From: Allohahella sp002354735
GTDB lineage: Bacteria > Pseudomonadota > Gammaproteobacteria > Pseudomonadales > Oleiphilaceae
DNA: 64,000 bases
Assembly: GCF_047946665.1 (NCBI RefSeq)
Contig: NZ_CP172312.1
Span: forward strand, 434,001 to 498,000
Direction of reading: 5' to 3'
Positions 52,521 through 60,319 of this stretch are shown piece by piece; within the stretch, counting starts at the first letter, position 1; each line of letters opens with the position of its first letter. Position numbers and translations under genes: made by a program. Under the pieces are notes generated by a model. It was not told the DNA's origin. It made no database searches and was given only the letters and a program-made list of their open reading frames with translations.

Positions 52521-53737
52521 AGTTGCAGGTACGTTTTTTAGGGTCACAGGCTACAACGCTTACTACGACAGACGATCTCTCGCCACCCTCGGCGGCTATT
52601 CTGAAGCGCGAGGATCTGCTGAAGGCGGATTGTGTGCTGGTCTGGCCCCCGGCCGATGGTATGGCTGGCCTGCTGGAGGCTCAGCAGCGTCTAGCCGTCG
52701 TCGAGACAGCGGCTGCAGCCGATCGGTTCCTGAAGCACTGGCCGGCAGGCGCAACCAGGGTAGCCAGCCCAGTCGAGGGCATTGGTCGCATCAGTTTCAA
52801 CGAACTGCCGCCGGAGCCACAGTTGCTTGTTTTCATGCCCAAGGCCAAGCAGGCGCTGTACAGCCTGCTGCAAACGCTTGTTCAAAGCTCTGCCGCATCG
52901 CATGAGGTGTTGCTTGTCGGCGAGAAGCGCAGTGGTGTTGACGGTATTGGTAAATCCCTCGTGAAGGCGGGCATTGACGCCGGCAAGGTGGATTCACTGC
53001 GCCACTGCCAGATCTGGCGCGTCACCGTACAGCGCGATGATGGGGCGCTCTTGCAGTGGCTTACAGCAGCACTTGCTGCAGACAGAGCACAGTTCGAGTT
53101 CACTAATCCGCTTACAGGCAAGCCGCTCTCTTTGAGCTCGGGTGCGGGCGTCTTCAGTTATGGACAGCTTGACGAGGGTACCGAGCTACTGCTCTCTACG
53201 CTGTGTGAGTGGCTGAACGACTGTCCTGGCGATTCCGTGGCTGCTGGGAAGGATGGCAGGCAGAGTGGCGTACTGAAGGGCCGCGTGCTCGATTTTGGTT
53301 GCGGCAACGGCGTAATCTCCGCTGCACTGGCGCAATTTGACGGCAGGCTGGATATCGTGGCCGTTGATACCAGCGCCTCTGCCTGTGAGTCGACTGCGTT
53401 CAACCTCAGCCAGTTGGCGCCCGAGGCACAGGTCATCATGGCAGATGGCGTAAGGCCGTTGATCGACACCGGTGAACATGGCGCGTTCGATTGGATCATC
53501 AGTAATCCGCCATTCCACGAGGGCCTGAGAAAATCGCTGGAGCCGACACTTGTTTTCTTCGAATCGCTAGCAAGCCTGCTCAAGCCCGGGGGTAGGGTTC
53601 TGCTGGTGGCCAACAGCTTTCTGCCGTATCAGCAGTTCCTGCAGAAGCACAAATTCGAAGTCACTGTGTTGCAGGAGGATGCCCGCTTTACGGTCATGAT
53701 GGTAAAGCGGGTACTGAAGCGCCAGACAGGGCACTAG
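52502..53737 (+). CDS. rsmC: 16S rRNA guanine-N2 methyltransferase (RsmC-like)
   Basis: 411 residues. It has the duplicated methyltransferase plan of RsmC/RlmG: a degenerate N-terminal half (about 1-190), then an active half with the SAM motif VLDFGCGNGVISAAL and the catalytic IISNPPFHEG. RsmC methylates G1207 of 16S rRNA; RlmG is the nearest alternative, and the name rests on motif and size. Length exceeds E. coli RsmC (343), partly through an insertion around the SAM domain entry. It overlaps tamB by 19 bases and ends the operon. Confidence 0.85.
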   Translation: MEKGLLKLQVRFLGSQATTLTTTDDLSPPSAAILKREDLLKADCVLVWPPADGMAGLLEAQQRLAVVETAAAADRFLKHWPAGATRVASPVEGIGRISFNELPPEPQLLVFMPKAKQALYSLLQTLVQSSAASHEVLLVGEKRSGVDGIGKSLVKAGIDAGKVDSLRHCQIWRVTVQRDDGALLQWLTAALAADRAQFEFTNPLTGKPLSLSSGAGVFSYGQLDEGTELLLSTLCEWLNDCPGDSVAAGKDGRQSGVLKGRVLDFGCGNGVISAALAQFDGRLDIVAVDTSASACESTAFNLSQLAPEAQVIMADGVRPLIDTGEHGAFDWIISNPPFHEGLRKSLEPTLVFFESLASLLKPGGRVLLVANSFLPYQQFLQKHKFEVTVLQEDARFTVMMVKRVLKRQTGH

Positions 53738-53740
53738 CCT

Positions 53741-54310
53741 TCAGGTCAGCCGTAGCAGTAGCCATGAGAAGCCTAGGATCAGACCGAGCGCGAGGCCCGG
53801 CACGATCAGCGCCTTCCAGCCCCGTCTGGGCTCCGGTGGCGGCTTGAGCTGCGCCTCCAGGTAGTCGGTCAACAGGCGCATGTTCCGGTTATTCGCCTTA
53901 TATACCAGATCGAAGGCGTCGCCTACGATGGGTAGGGCGCCGCCTGCTACTTCGATTATGAGATTGCGAAGCATCTTGCGTATGATTTCGCCGGACGCGC
54001 CGATCTGCACCGCTCGGGCAATCAGATAGAGCGACAGGCCTGCGCCAGCGATGTCGCCGACAACGGGGACCACACCTATGATTGAGTCCCAGCCGAAGCG
54101 AAGGCCGACGCCAGGCACGCGAAACTGGCTGTCTAGCTTGTCGGCAACGCGGTTGAGATGGTTGAGCAACTCGCGCTGAGCCGCTTCGTCGTTTCGAAAG
54201 CGGCCGTTTATCCGGCTCTGGTTGATAATGCGGGTGACTACACCGGGGTTTGCGTTCGGGCTGTCGTCCCTGGCCTCGAAGACTTCCGGAGCACGTTCGT
54301 CTGATCTCAT
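53741..54310 (-). CDS. DUF4112 family membrane protein
   Basis: 189 residues. The family core LDSQFRVPGVGLRFGWDSIIGVVPVVGDIAGAGLSLYLI and the later PIVGDAFDLVYKANNRN are clear. Hydrophobic segments lie at about 75-97, 112-130 and near the C-terminus (about 168-187). Function is unknown for the family. An AAGGGAA ribosome binding site precedes the ATG. It is convergent with rsmC (3-base gap) and divergent from tag (35 bases). Confidence 0.88.
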   Translation of the reverse strand: MRSDERAPEVFEARDDSPNANPGVVTRIINQSRINGRFRNDEAAQRELLNHLNRVADKLDSQFRVPGVGLRFGWDSIIGVVPVVGDIAGAGLSLYLIARAVQIGASGEIIRKMLRNLIIEVAGGALPIVGDAFDLVYKANNRNMRLLTDYLEAQLKPPPEPRRGWKALIVPGLALGLILGFSWLLLRLT

Positions 54311-54345
54311 GAATGTTCCCTTGCTGACATGGAAGGCTGTTGCCT

Positions 54346-54987
54346 ATGACTACTGAAGCTTACGCCAGGACCCACCAGAGCTCCACCAGCACGTCCGAGG
54401 TCGTCCGATGTAGCTGGTGTGGCAGTGATCCGCTATACCAGGCTTACCACGATTATCACTGGGGGCGGCCTGAAGCCTCCAGTCAACGCCTGTTTGCCAA
54501 ACTTTGCCTCGACGGGCAACAGGCCGGTTTGTCCTGGATAACCATCTTGCGGAAGCAGGCTGGTTATGAGGCGGCCTTCTACGACTTCGATCCGCTACGC
54601 ATTGCAGGCATGAGCGAGGCTGATGTGGACCGCCTCATGCAAAATCCTGCCATTGTGCGAAATCGGCTCAAGATCAAGTCCGTCATCAAGAATGCTCGTG
54701 CTTTTCTCGAGCTGGAGCAGAAGCAGGGGCCTTTCAATCAGTTTCTATGGCAGTACGTCAACGGACGGCCAATACAGAACCACTGGCGCTCGATGACTGA
54801 AGTACCGGCGACAACGCCGCTGTCAGATCAGCTGGCAAAAGACCTGAAGAAGCTTGGTTTCTCGTTCGTAGGCTCTACCATTGTGTACGCATTCATGCAG
54901 GCAACGGGCCTCGTGAATGATCATCTGTTGGCTTGCATCGCCCGTGAAGCCTGTGAAGCTGAAGGTGCTGCATTCGCGCTGGAGTAA
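54346..54987 (+). CDS. tag: DNA-3-methyladenine glycosylase I
   Basis: Removes 3-methyladenine from DNA. The zinc-snap ligands are seen at both ends: Cys in VRCSWCG and His in the YHDYHWG segment, then His in VNDHLLAC and its Cys. The DGQQAGLSW motif with the aromatic and acidic active-site residues is intact. The ATG at 54346 (213 residues) has GGAAGG upstream and is preferred over the TTG two codons earlier. Confidence 0.96.
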   Translation: MTTEAYARTHQSSTSTSEVVRCSWCGSDPLYQAYHDYHWGRPEASSQRLFAKLCLDGQQAGLSWITILRKQAGYEAAFYDFDPLRIAGMSEADVDRLMQNPAIVRNRLKIKSVIKNARAFLELEQKQGPFNQFLWQYVNGRPIQNHWRSMTEVPATTPLSDQLAKDLKKLGFSFVGSTIVYAFMQATGLVNDHLLACIAREACEAEGAAFALE

Positions 54988-55074
54988 AGCGCTAGCCACA
55001 ATCCCGTAAAATGCCATTTGGTTGTGAAGGCTCAGGCCGTAGTATTGGTCTCTTTCCCGGCAGGTGGGTTACAG

Positions 55075-56547
55075 ATGAGTACCATAGACAGGCAAACGGT
55101 GTACGACGCTATTGTCGTGGGCGCAGGCTTTGGCGGCATTGGTATGGCCATCACGCTGCGCCGGCAGGGCATCGAAGGTGTGCTGGTGCTCGAACGCGGT
55201 GACCAGATCGGGGGCTGCTGGGCAGTGAACACCTATCCCGGTGCAGCCTGTGATGTCCCGTCGCACCTGTACTCCTACTCTTTCGCAGCCAGGGCGGGGT
55301 GGTCGCGGAAGTTTGCACCGCAGACAGAAATACTGGCCTACATACAGGACTGTGCAAAACGCTTCGACGTGGAGCGGCAGGTGCGTCTGCGACAGGCTGT
55401 TGTCAGCGCTAGCTTCGACGAGGCGGAGGGGCTCTGGGCGATTAGTACGGCTCAGGGCGCAGTCTACCTGACGAAAGTATTCATACCGGCTACTGGCCAG
55501 CTGAGCGAGCCCTTGTGGCCGCGACTCGAAGGCGAACCGTTCGAAGGCATTGTCATACATTCCGCCCAGTGGGACCATCGGCTTGATTTGCAGGGGAGGC
55601 GGGTGGCGGTTATCGGCACGGGTGCCAGTGCAGTTCAGTTCGTGCCCAGAATTGCCGAGCAGGTCAGCGAACTGCATGTGATTCAGCGTAGCGCGCCTTA
55701 CGTCATCGATAAGCCCGATGCCGAATATAGTGGCCTTCAGCGCGCGTTGTTTGCCAGGGTGCCTGGCCTTCTGAAAGCCCATAGACTCGCCCTCTTCCTC
55801 CAGCACGAAGCCCGATTCCTGGCCTTCGCCCGACCTGGTGGCCTCATGACGCTCTTCGAAAGAAAGGCCCGACAGAAACGCGTGAAAGAGCTGAAGGCCG
55901 ATATTGTCGGTTCAATGACCCCCGATTATCCCATGGGCTGCAAGCGGATACTGATTTCGAATGAGTATTATGAGACCTTCAATCGCACCAACGTCCACCT
56001 GCATCATGGCGTGCGTGTGCGAACGCATGCTCAAGGCCTGGAGTTACTGGATGAACACGGGAGCCGTCAGCTCGAGGTCGACACACTCATATTCGGTACC
56101 GGATTCGCAGCAACGGATTTCCTGTCGACCATCGATATCTCGGGCACAGGCGGCCTTGATCTGAAAGCCGCCTGGAGGGACTCGCCGAACGCCTATCTTG
56201 GTATAAGCGTCACCGGTTTTCCGAACATGTTCATCGTCTATGGCCCAAACACCAACCTTGGACATAACAGCATAATCAGCATGCTGGAGGCGCAGTTCGG
56301 GTACATAGCGCAGGCTATCAGCCACATAGTAGAGGGCCGCGCCCAACAGCTCGACCTGAAGCCGGACGTTCAATCGACCTTTGATAATGAACTTCAGGCC
56401 AGGTTGCAGAAGACCGTGTGGGGTAGCGGTTGTGACAGCTGGTACAAGACCGCCTCCGGGCGAATAAGTACGAACTGGTACGGCATGGTCAGTAGTTATC
56501 AACGTCTGACCAGGCATTTTGACCTGGGGAACTATCGTCAGTCCTGA
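55075..56547 (+). CDS. Type I Baeyer-Villiger / flavin-containing monooxygenase
   Basis: 490 residues from the ATG at 55075, which has AGGTGGG upstream; the open frame extends 19 codons further without support. The FAD motif VGAGFGGIGM (about 14-23) and the NADPH motif IGTGASAVQF (about 180-189) flank the BVMO fingerprint FEGIVIHSAQWD (residues 156-167, pattern F-x-G-x3-H-x3-W-D). Such enzymes insert oxygen next to a ketone to make an ester, using NADPH and O2. An esterase gene follows about 100 bases on, which suits ester hydrolysis. The substrate cannot be read from the sequence. Confidence 0.92.
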   Translation: MSTIDRQTVYDAIVVGAGFGGIGMAITLRRQGIEGVLVLERGDQIGGCWAVNTYPGAACDVPSHLYSYSFAARAGWSRKFAPQTEILAYIQDCAKRFDVERQVRLRQAVVSASFDEAEGLWAISTAQGAVYLTKVFIPATGQLSEPLWPRLEGEPFEGIVIHSAQWDHRLDLQGRRVAVIGTGASAVQFVPRIAEQVSELHVIQRSAPYVIDKPDAEYSGLQRALFARVPGLLKAHRLALFLQHEARFLAFARPGGLMTLFERKARQKRVKELKADIVGSMTPDYPMGCKRILISNEYYETFNRTNVHLHHGVRVRTHAQGLELLDEHGSRQLEVDTLIFGTGFAATDFLSTIDISGTGGLDLKAAWRDSPNAYLGISVTGFPNMFIVYGPNTNLGHNSIISMLEAQFGYIAQAISHIVEGRAQQLDLKPDVQSTFDNELQARLQKTVWGSGCDSWYKTASGRISTNWYGMVSSYQRLTRHFDLGNYRQS

Positions 56548-56647
56548 CAGTCGTCACTTACTGTCGGCAACGGAATGGCAGTACCCACTTTTCACGCTCC
56601 TTCCTTTTGTGGCATCGTGACGAACTTGCAGGGAGGACAGAATCACA

Positions 56648-57670
56648 GTGAAGAATGCCATAACAAGAACCGCCCTTCGGCAGACGATCCGGCGCATGGT
56701 CAAACCGGTGCTTTCGCCCTCGGTGAGTATCCGTCTGCAACGCAGATGGGTCGCAATGATGACGCAGGTCAATGTGATGGCCAGTCGGGTGAGCATCGAA
56801 AATGATGTCATTACAGGCCTACCGGTCGAGATACTGTCGCTGAAGAGGGTCGAGGGCCTGGGCGATACCTTGATCTCTCTTGCAGACCAGGGCCTCCACA
56901 CGCTCGGCCTGGGCAAGCAGAGAAAAGCAGCTGCGCACCCGCTCGTGGCAAAACAGTGTGACAATCGGGCGGTAATCTATCTTCACGGTGGCGCTTACTG
57001 TATCGGCAATGCCAGGAGCTACCGGGGCCTCACCTCGAGATTGGCGCGCGACAGCGGTGCGGAGGTCTTTGTGCCCGATTACCGGCTGGCGCCTGAGTTC
57101 GTCTTTCCCGCGGCCCAGGATGATGTTATCAAACTGTACCGGTGGCTGATGGATCAAGGCTATCGTGCCGATGCCATTACTTTCGCTGGTGATTCTGCCG
57201 GCGCGGGTCTCGCGCTCTCAAGCTGCCAGCGTCTGATTAGGGAAGGTCTGCCTTTGCCATCAGGGCTGATACTGCTGTCGCCCTGGGTTGATCTATCCCT
57301 GCAGAATGCAAAATATCTCGATGACAGTACCGATGTCCTGCTGTCATGGGGCTGGATTGGTCGCTGTGCGCGCTTTTACAGAGGCAAGCGCTCGGCCACC
57401 AATCCTGATATTTCCCCGTTGTTCGGTAAGTTCGAAGGTCTGCCGCCCGTATGCATTCAAGCTGGGACAGATGAAATCCTGCTTCCGGAGATTGAAGATC
57501 TCGTTGAGCGCATGCGGGCTGCGAAACAGGAGGTTTCGTTCCGCGTGTTCGAGAACATGTGGCATGTGTTCCAGATGCACGCCGGCCTGCTTGACGAGGC
57601 CGACGTGGCAGTGGCTGAGCTGGTCAGCTTCCTGCAGCGGACTGCGCCGACACCCGGTCGAAACGCTTGA
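56648..57670 (+). CDS. Alpha/beta hydrolase, hormone-sensitive-lipase family esterase
   Basis: 340 residues. The oxyanion motif HGGAYC (113-118), catalytic Ser183 in GDSAGAG, Asp275 in GTDEILLP and His306 in MWHVFQ form a complete HSL-family site. The start is GTG with GGAGGA about 11 bases upstream. The N-terminal 60 residues form the usual cap. It lies directly after the BVMO gene in the same direction, consistent with hydrolysis of the ester formed. Its 3' end overlaps the convergent metallopeptidase gene by 47 bases. Confidence 0.93.
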   Translation: MKNAITRTALRQTIRRMVKPVLSPSVSIRLQRRWVAMMTQVNVMASRVSIENDVITGLPVEILSLKRVEGLGDTLISLADQGLHTLGLGKQRKAAAHPLVAKQCDNRAVIYLHGGAYCIGNARSYRGLTSRLARDSGAEVFVPDYRLAPEFVFPAAQDDVIKLYRWLMDQGYRADAITFAGDSAGAGLALSSCQRLIREGLPLPSGLILLSPWVDLSLQNAKYLDDSTDVLLSWGWIGRCARFYRGKRSATNPDISPLFGKFEGLPPVCIQAGTDEILLPEIEDLVERMRAAKQEVSFRVFENMWHVFQMHAGLLDEADVAVAELVSFLQRTAPTPGRNA

Positions 57671-58853
57671 TGGTGTCATGCACGAAACGAAGCTTGTCCT
57701 GAATCGGCTTGTGTAGCACGAAGGGGTAGGGGTCGGGCAAGCCCATGCTTCGGTTCAGGCTGTTCAGCACAATCGAAGCGTCGATCCACAAATCCATGAT
57801 GGCATCGAAGTCACTGGCGGCAGTGTTGTCACGGCTGCCCACGGCGAATGGCAGCCCCACCTGCCGTACGCTGTCCGACAACACTTCCGAAGTCCGACTG
57901 AAGCTCTGCTGTGTCTCGAGCGTGTCGATGATATGCAGGTAGTGAGCCCAGGTTTCGGCCCAGTCCTCCCACGGATGCATTGTGGCATAGGTGCTTACGA
58001 AATCGTTTTGCCAGTCGCTGGGTGGCCCCTGTTCATAGTGGCGGTCCAGCGCCTCCTGATAACTGGCCGTTTCATCGCCGAACACGGCACGGAACGCATC
58101 GACGAATTCGTTGTCGACGACCTTGAAGACATCCCAATAGTAGTGTCCACACTCATGACGGAAATGCCCAAGTAGCGTTCGGTATCGCTCCTGCATGGCT
58201 ACCCTGGTCTGAACACGGGCAATGTCGTCGGCTTCGGCCAGATTGATGGTAATAACGCCATCGGCATGACCGGTCAGCACTGGTTCTTCACCCTTCAGGG
58301 GGCGCTGGAAGTGCGTAGTGGCATCCTTGTCTGACATGAAGCGAAAGGAAAGCGGGGGCGGTGTGCTCTCATCTTCAGGGTCATGGTTCGAGGCTACCGG
58401 TAGCCTCAGCTCGAGCAATGTAAACAGACAGCGTCGTTTAGCTTTCTCCAGCGCGTGCCAGAGTGGCACGTTTGCCGCTACGCTCAGGTCCGGTATGATC
58501 TCGTTGAGACGGCAGGCTGGGCAGAGTCCATCCGGATCAGTGCTGAAATGGTACACGGCCTGATCGTTATCAGCGGGCGAGAGCGGCAACATCCAATTGC
58601 ACACCTGATGCTGAGTCCAGTTCGCACACTGAATGTATTTTCGCCCCTCATCATCCTGCCACACCGGGGAAGCATTTGATCCGGCCTGTCCGGCTCCCTG
58701 AGACTCGGCGTTTTCCTCGCTCTCGACAGGTGTAAAGGGTCGTAATTCAAGATAGTCCGGGCAAAAGCCGGTTAGGCGGCCGCAACTGCCGCACTGGACA
58801 TTTTCGAAGTATAAGATGGGACTGGTTTCACAGCTGCAGCGGAATAGTTTCAT
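57624..58853 (-). CDS. Putative zinc-binding metallopeptidase (COG4307-like)
   Basis: 409 residues. An N-terminal zinc-ribbon-like region uses Cys6, Cys8, Cys21 and Cys24, with a second Cys set (about C76, C85, C111, C114). The peptidase-like domain has HFRHECGHYYWD (His233, Glu234, His237), and a candidate third ligand lies in EDWAETWAHYLH. This matches the family annotated as zinc-binding metallopeptidase (DUF2248), whose substrates are unknown. No signal peptide, so cytoplasmic. It overlaps the 3' end of the esterase gene on the opposite strand. Confidence 0.85.
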   Translation of the reverse strand: MKLFRCSCETSPILYFENVQCGSCGRLTGFCPDYLELRPFTPVESEENAESQGAGQAGSNASPVWQDDEGRKYIQCANWTQHQVCNWMLPLSPADNDQAVYHFSTDPDGLCPACRLNEIIPDLSVAANVPLWHALEKAKRRCLFTLLELRLPVASNHDPEDESTPPPLSFRFMSDKDATTHFQRPLKGEEPVLTGHADGVITINLAEADDIARVQTRVAMQERYRTLLGHFRHECGHYYWDVFKVVDNEFVDAFRAVFGDETASYQEALDRHYEQGPPSDWQNDFVSTYATMHPWEDWAETWAHYLHIIDTLETQQSFSRTSEVLSDSVRQVGLPFAVGSRDNTAASDFDAIMDLWIDASIVLNSLNRSMGLPDPYPFVLHKPIQDKLRFVHDTIKRFDRVSAQSAAGS

Positions 58854-58900
58854 GGTCGTGTCGCACGCTAAAGCCCTTCATGGGCAGTTGATCGAGGTCG

Positions 58901-58925
58901 GGAGCCGACCTCGTGAGTCGGCTCC
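58901..58925. other. Inverted repeat between the metallopeptidase and alkB genes
   Basis: GGAGCCGAC-N7-GTCGGCTCC is a perfect 9-bp stem, downstream of alkB and upstream of the metallopeptidase start. A competing stem, GAGGTCGG-gag-CCGACCTC, overlaps it (58894-58912). No T run on the alkB side. It may be an mRNA end structure or a switch. Confidence 0.45.
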
Positions 58926-59001
58926 TGTTCAACCTGATACTACGCGAAAACCAGCGTGAAAGAGGGTCCTAAGACTTTGGCGCTGAAATAAAATTTCTTA
59001 A

Positions 59002-60183
59002 TCAGCCCATTGTCTCTGTTGCGAGCCGGTATCGCCGGATCAATTGTTCGCGCCTGGATGGCAGGAAATTGATCTTGCCGGGATCGGCGTTCACCGCCTG
59101 GAGCAGGCGCGGATTCATGAAATGGAACCATACCGGCGGTATCCAGGCCAGGAGATACATGCCGGTATAGCCACTTGGCAGCTCCGGCAGCTTGTCGAAG
59201 TGCCGGAGTGACTGAAAGCGACGAGTCGGATTGGCATGATGGTCGGAGTGCCGCTGCAGATGGAAGAGGGCCCAGTTCGAAAACACGTGATTGCTGTTCC
59301 AGGAGTGGTGGGGCTGACAGCGTTCGTAGCGACCATCGGGTAGACGCTGACGTAGCAGGCCGTAATGCTCGATATAGTTGGCGGAGGTGAGTTGAAACGC
59401 ACCCCAGAAGATGGTGATCGCCAGGAAGGGCAGCATGATCCAGCCGAAGATCAATACGAGCGAGGCGTACAGCACGACACTTAGCGCAAGGGGCTGAAGG
59501 ATTTCATTGTGCCGGGACCAGACAGCGAGATTTCGACTACGCAGCCGCTCAGCCTCCAGACGCCAGGCGCGCAGGAATGCACCGGGTAACTCCCTCAGGG
59601 CGAACCTGTAGATGTTTTCGCCCATTCGGCTCGAGGCGCAGTCTTCGGGTGTGGCGACAGCCTTGTGATGACCCTTGTTATGCTCGATATAAAAATGCCC
59701 GTAAGCGCCGAGGCTGAGCACCATCCTGGCTAGCCACTGCTCACCCTTGGACTTCTTGTGGCCCAGTTCGTGCCCGAGGTTGAGCCCGAAACCACAGATC
59801 TGTCCACACAACAGTGCGACAGCGACTACGCCGTGCCACGGCAGATTCTGCGTTCCCACAAACCATGCTGAAAAGAGAAAGCTGCCCCAAAGGATTGGTA
59901 CCAACGCATAGGTGCAGTAGCGGTAGTAATGATCTGCTTCGAGCAGGGGCACGACGGATTCTGGTGGATTACTGCGATCCTCACCTAGCAGGCGGTCGAG
60001 CAGCGGGATGATGGTGTAATAGAAGAACAGCGGAGTCCACAGCGCAAGCTCTACACCGGTTTGCAGGTAGAGCAGGGGGCCCACGACGACCGTGGCCGGT
60101 ATCAATAATGACAGGACCCAGGCATAACGCTTTCGATCGACGTAGCGTTCGCCGGTTTCACTCACGAAAACTTGTGCTGACAT
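59002..60183 (-). CDS. alkB: Alkane 1-monooxygenase (AlkB)
   Basis: Integral-membrane non-heme di-iron hydroxylase that oxidises n-alkanes to 1-alkanols with rubredoxin as electron donor. All histidine boxes are present: HELGHK (138-143), EHNKGHH (167-173), LQRHSDHH (309-316) and NYIEHYGL (269-276). About six membrane segments. Length 393 is typical. Trp49 in the second membrane segment may correspond to the chain-length-gating Trp known from other AlkB enzymes. GGGGAGAG precedes the ATG. No rubredoxin or rubredoxin reductase is in the window. Confidence 0.96.
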   Translation of the reverse strand: MSAQVFVSETGERYVDRKRYAWVLSLLIPATVVVGPLLYLQTGVELALWTPLFFYYTIIPLLDRLLGEDRSNPPESVVPLLEADHYYRYCTYALVPILWGSFLFSAWFVGTQNLPWHGVVAVALLCGQICGFGLNLGHELGHKKSKGEQWLARMVLSLGAYGHFYIEHNKGHHKAVATPEDCASSRMGENIYRFALRELPGAFLRAWRLEAERLRSRNLAVWSRHNEILQPLALSVVLYASLVLIFGWIMLPFLAITIFWGAFQLTSANYIEHYGLLRQRLPDGRYERCQPHHSWNSNHVFSNWALFHLQRHSDHHANPTRRFQSLRHFDKLPELPSGYTGMYLLAWIPPVWFHFMNPRLLQAVNADPGKINFLPSRREQLIRRYRLATETMG

Positions 60184-60248
60184 AAAATCTCTCCCCGTCC
60201 ATGACCTACAAGACCGGAACCTACCGGTGCTGGGGTGGTCATTGTTCG

Positions 60249-60269
60249 ATTGTTGTTTTGTAGGACAAT
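60249..60269. promoter_or_regulatory. Inverted-repeat operator candidate upstream of alkB
   Basis: ATTGT-N11-ACAAT lies about 65 bases upstream of the alkB start, and its edge touches the predicted -10 box. Such short palindromes are typical of TetR or MarR sites. No regulator gene is adjacent, so this is tentative. Confidence 0.28.
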
Positions 60270-60296
60270 AATGGCAGATAGTTTTGTGCTTGTCAG
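60268..60296 (-). promoter_or_regulatory. Sigma-70 promoter candidate for alkB
   Basis: On the minus strand CTGACA (-35, five of six) and CATTAT (-10, four of six) are separated by 17 bases, about 85 bases before the alkB start. It is the only well-spaced pair I found in this gap. Confidence 0.38.
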
Positions 60297-60319
60297 CGTT
60301 TATTTAAGATCGTGTTGGC

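Noticed and set aside
55069..55806. 245-codon minus-strand open frame inside the BVMO gene
   Set aside because: Antisense shadow; the plus-strand frame carries all enzyme motifs.
56554..56964. 136-codon minus-strand open frame over the start of the esterase gene
   Set aside because: Overlaps the well-supported esterase N-terminus and shows no motif.
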